Source: Lysinibacillus parviboronicapiens (GTDB lineage Bacteria > Bacillota > Bacilli > Bacillales_A > Planococcaceae). From it: 64,000 nucleotides of DNA. Numbering within the stretch: position 1 is the first letter of the stretch; every line of letters starts with the position of its first letter. The stretch lies in the NCBI RefSeq assembly GCF_003049575.1, contig NZ_PYWI01000004.1, positions 1-64,000 of the forward strand. The letters run 5' to 3'. Position numbers and translations under genes: made by a program. Below are positions 61,674-64,000 of the stretch, piece by piece. Under the pieces are notes generated by a model that saw only the letters and a program-made list of their open reading frames with translations, was not told where the DNA came from and made no database searches.

Positions 61674-62333
61674 ATGGTTAATTTCCCAGGAGGATTTCCG
61701 GGCGGTATACCAGGAATGCCAAGTGGTTTCCCAGGCGGAATGCCAGGAGGGATGCCAGGCGGAATGCCAGGCGGTTTCCCAGGTGGGATGCCAGGTGGTT
61801 TCCCAGGCGGAATGCCAGGTGGTTTCCCAGGCGGAATGCCAGGTGGTTTCCCAGGCGGAATGCCAGGTGGTTTCCCAGGCGGAATGCCGGGTGGTTTCCC
61901 AGGTGGGATGCCGGGTGGTTTCCCAGGTGGAATGCCAGGTGGTTTCCCAGGTGGGATGCCAGGTGGTTTCCCAGGCGGATTCCCAGGCGGTACGCCAGGT
62001 GGTTTCCCAGGCGGGATGCCGGGTGGAACACCTAGACCTGGTCAAGGGGGGCAAATGAACCCACCAGCACCGTCTCAACAAATGATTAGTAGATTTCAAT
62101 TTCTAAGTCAAAATCCTTCACAGGCGCAAAGTATGTTACAATCACAAGGCCCAACAGCATTTGCAGCTGGCTGTGATGGTAGATGGACCATTGTGCTCTT
62201 ACGAAATGGTCAGCTCTTTTTAATGTTTGTTTTCTCAGCAAGTGTAACTGGGAATACTACAGGAATTATATGGCCAAACTTCACGTTTGCTTCATTCCCA
62301 TCTTCCGCTATATTAGCGTATTCTTGTAATTAA
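61674..62333 (+). CDS. GG(F/M)P-repeat protein with a globular C-terminal domain
   Basis: The 219-residue protein has about 115 residues of tetrapeptide repeat, mostly alternating GGFP and GGMP (residues ~4-120). A proline-rich linker and a C-terminal domain of about 90 residues follow ([20 protein letters not shown]; then strands ending in AILAYSC). The repeat is coded by near-identical 24-base units. It has no signal peptide. It looks like a spore-coat or surface structural protein, but I can name no family. GAAGGAG precedes the ATG. Confidence 0.75.
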   Translation: MVNFPGGFPGGIPGMPSGFPGGMPGGMPGGMPGGFPGGMPGGFPGGMPGGFPGGMPGGFPGGMPGGFPGGMPGGFPGGMPGGFPGGMPGGFPGGMPGGFPGGFPGGTPGGFPGGMPGGTPRPGQGGQMNPPAPSQQMISRFQFLSQNPSQAQSMLQSQGPTAFAAGCDGRWTIVLLRNGQLFLMFVFSASVTGNTTGIIWPNFTFASFPSSAILAYSCN

Positions 62334-62383
62334 TTTAAAAAATACTCATTTACTATGAATCTGTGATGAATCACATTTGACAA

Positions 62384-62424
62384 TAATAAATGATCCCACT
62401 GAAAATTGCAGAGGGATCATTTTA
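62384..62424 (+). terminator. Intrinsic terminator
   Basis: aatgatccc and gggatcatt pair around a 15-base loop, followed by TTATTATT. Confidence 0.75.
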
Positions 62425-62553
62425 TTATTGCATTTTTGATGAACCTAAATAACTCAATTAACCCATATTTTTATAATTGATATAGTGGATTCAAATAATA
62501 GATAATTAAGTAGTTAAAATCTATTTTATAGGAAGGTATGAATAATAAATAGT

Positions 62554-64000
62554 ATGAATAACAAATTTAAAAAATATGTTCTAATCCCCGCTCTGTTAAC
62601 TACATTATTAGCCTCTCCATTTAGTGTTGATGCCTCAGTAAATGACATACATATGTCTTATTTATATGGTGGAACTGCTAGCTCCTATTTAGAAAATATA
62701 GATATGACTTTAGGTGCGTTAAATACAGCTACGCCAGGATTCTATGAGTTAAACGCTGACGGTAGTTTAAAATCTTCAATTGATAAAAATTTAATAGCAG
62801 AGTTACACAAAAGAAAATTAAAAGTCGTTCCATATATTACGAACAACTGGGATAGAAATTTAGCTCAAATGGCTATGAAAAATAGAGAAGTTTTATCTAC
62901 TCAATTAGTAGATTCTGTAGTAAAAAATAACTTGGATGGCATAGATATTGATATTGAGAATTTAAACTATACCGATAAGGAAGTATTTACAGATTTCATT
63001 AGACTATTAAATGAAAAAATGCCGAATGATAAAACAATATCTATAGCAGTTGCTGCAAATCCACATGGATGGACGGTAGGATGGCATGGTTCTTATGATT
63101 ATTTAAAACTAAGTGAATATAGTGATTACCTAATGTTAATGGCCTATGATGAAAGTTGGAATGGTGGTCCAGTAGGTCCTGTCGCTAGTTTATCATTTGT
63201 TGAAAATTCTATTATATCTTTATTAAATCAAGGTGTTGATTCCAAGAAAGTAGTTTTAGGTTTACCATTTTACGGGCGAATTTGGAATGATGACGAGGAA
63301 TTAGGTGGATATGGTGTAGCGAATAAATCTGTAAAAAGCATAGTTAATAATCATAACGGAACACTATATTTTGATGATACCTCAAAATCAGCTTATGCTA
63401 AATTCACTGTGAGAGAAAACGATTTGCCAACTTATATTGGTGGTAAAAAACTTTCAACGGGCAATTATACTATTTGGTATGAAAATGATTTATCTTTAAA
63501 ATATAAATTAAGATTAGTAGAGAAATACAATTTAAGAGGAACTGGTAGTTGGGATTTAACACAAGCAGATAACGGGATATGGAAATTTTATATGTCTTGG
63601 GCGAATGGACAACATAATTTTATAGATGCAGAAAATCATTGGGCTGAAAATGATATTATGTCTCTTTATAGAAAGGGATGGATAAGTGGGAAAAATGAGT
63701 ACATTTTTGGCCCTAATGGTGATCTAACAAGGGCACAAGCTGTTACTATCCTTACAAACGCGATTGGTTTAAAAGACAAAAACGAAACAGTACCTAATTA
63801 CTTTACAGATGTTCCAACTGACCATTGGGCAAAACAGGCTATTGAACTAGCACATAAGTATAATATTGTTAATGGACCGAAACCAAACGTCTTTGAACCG
63901 AATTCTCGAATTACAAGAGCTCAATTATCAGCAATATTATCGAGAATACTAGATTACCCATTAGATAATACGAATGACTTACCTTTTTATGATGTACAAA
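62554..64000 (+). CDS. GH18 glycosidase with SLH domains (runs off the window)
   Basis: The first 482 codons are present. A signal peptide (MNNKFKKYVLIPALLTTLLA, cleavage near VDASV) leads to a GH18 barrel with the catalytic DxxDxDxE in LDGIDIDIENL (residues ~128-138) and LMLMAYDESW. S-layer-homology domains begin near residue 352 (ENHWAENDIMSLYRKGWISG) and again near residue 427. It resembles spore-germination or wall N-acetylglucosaminidases of the YaaH/chitinase type, held to the wall by the SLH domains. The end is outside the window. The ribosome site GGAAGG is 17 bases from this ATG. Confidence 0.88.
   Translation, partial: MNNKFKKYVLIPALLTTLLASPFSVDASVNDIHMSYLYGGTASSYLENIDMTLGALNTATPGFYELNADGSLKSSIDKNLIAELHKRKLKVVPYITNNWDRNLAQMAMKNREVLSTQLVDSVVKNNLDGIDIDIENLNYTDKEVFTDFIRLLNEKMPNDKTISIAVAANPHGWTVGWHGSYDYLKLSEYSDYLMLMAYDESWNGGPVGPVASLSFVENSIISLLNQGVDSKKVVLGLPFYGRIWNDDEELGGYGVANKSVKSIVNNHNGTLYFDDTSKSAYAKFTVRENDLPTYIGGKKLSTGNYTIWYENDLSLKYKLRLVEKYNLRGTGSWDLTQADNGIWKFYMSWANGQHNFIDAENHWAENDIMSLYRKGWISGKNEYIFGPNGDLTRAQAVTILTNAIGLKDKNETVPNYFTDVPTDHWAKQAIELAHKYNIVNGPKPNVFEPNSRITRAQLSAILSRILDYPLDNTNDLPFYDVQ

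Noticed and set aside
61641-62099. Antisense and shifted frames rich in Trp-Glu-Thr, His-Leu-Ala or Ser-Gln repeats
   Set aside because: They are mirror readings of the 24-base repeat of the GG(F/M)P gene and lack ribosome sites.

Overview
The window looks like a chromosome segment of a spore-forming Bacillales bacterium of the Lysinibacillus/Planococcaceae type. The evidence is low GC, strong AGGAGG-type ribosome sites, frequent TTG and GTG starts, Spo0M and YppG homologues, an S-layer-homology chitinase-like protein, many small GNAT enzymes and YtrA/PadR/MocR regulators. The genus is inferred from gene content; no alignment was possible.

Layout. 1-7.1 kb: a transposase tail, two GNAT enzymes, a frameshifted MocR regulator, an Eis-like acetyltransferase with an AAA ATPase, then a decayed region. 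7.4-11.5 kb: SnoaL-like protein, TetR/SDR divergent pair, MBL hydrolase and small genes. 11.7-13.3 kb: a Fur-box promoter, a probable C-rich small RNA ended by its own terminator, then fumC. 13.4-20.3 kb: broken GNAT, isochorismatase-like hydrolase, copper-amine-oxidase-like wall protein, membrane GDPD, amidohydrolase, and bioY with a BirA operator. 20.4-29.9 kb: ECF sigma/anti-sigma pair, purU, TPR-GGDEF protein, MerR/DUF4260, MBL hydrolase, and a two-component system with a lipoprotein. 30-34.6 kb: phosphate transporter with DUF47 partner, TSUP exporter, NhaC antiporter. 34.7-36.6 kb: deletion scars (methyltransferase, ccdA and lysR remnants) around an intact ynfA-type gene. 36.7-44.3 kb: spo0M behind a sigma-W-like promoter, a YtrA-type ABC operon, and a PadR-DUF2812-patatin operon.

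44.3-57.6 kb is an iron region. It holds a YkgJ/pentapeptide protein between structured bcr1-like repeats, the Fur-controlled efeOBU ferrous iron system with another bcr1-like element in its leader, a MarR/MFS pair, and a siderophore ABC operon that shares a divergent perfect Fur box with a ferredoxin-NADP reductase-like gene. 57.7-64 kb: YppG, a methyltransferase with a damaged 5' end, zinc-ribbon, DUF5713 and Nudix proteins, a GG(F/M)P-repeat protein and the first 482 codons of a GH18-SLH protein.

Three non-coding systems stand out. The first is a candidate FsrA-like iron-sparing sRNA at 11786-11890. The second is a family of about 145-150 bp structured elements flanked by TTTAT/ATAAA, including three head-to-tail copies. 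The third is four intergenic arrays of a 21-bp-period repeat built on CTATCCGTCA. Fur boxes at three loci suggest that uptake, siderophore reduction, fumC and the sRNA form one iron response.
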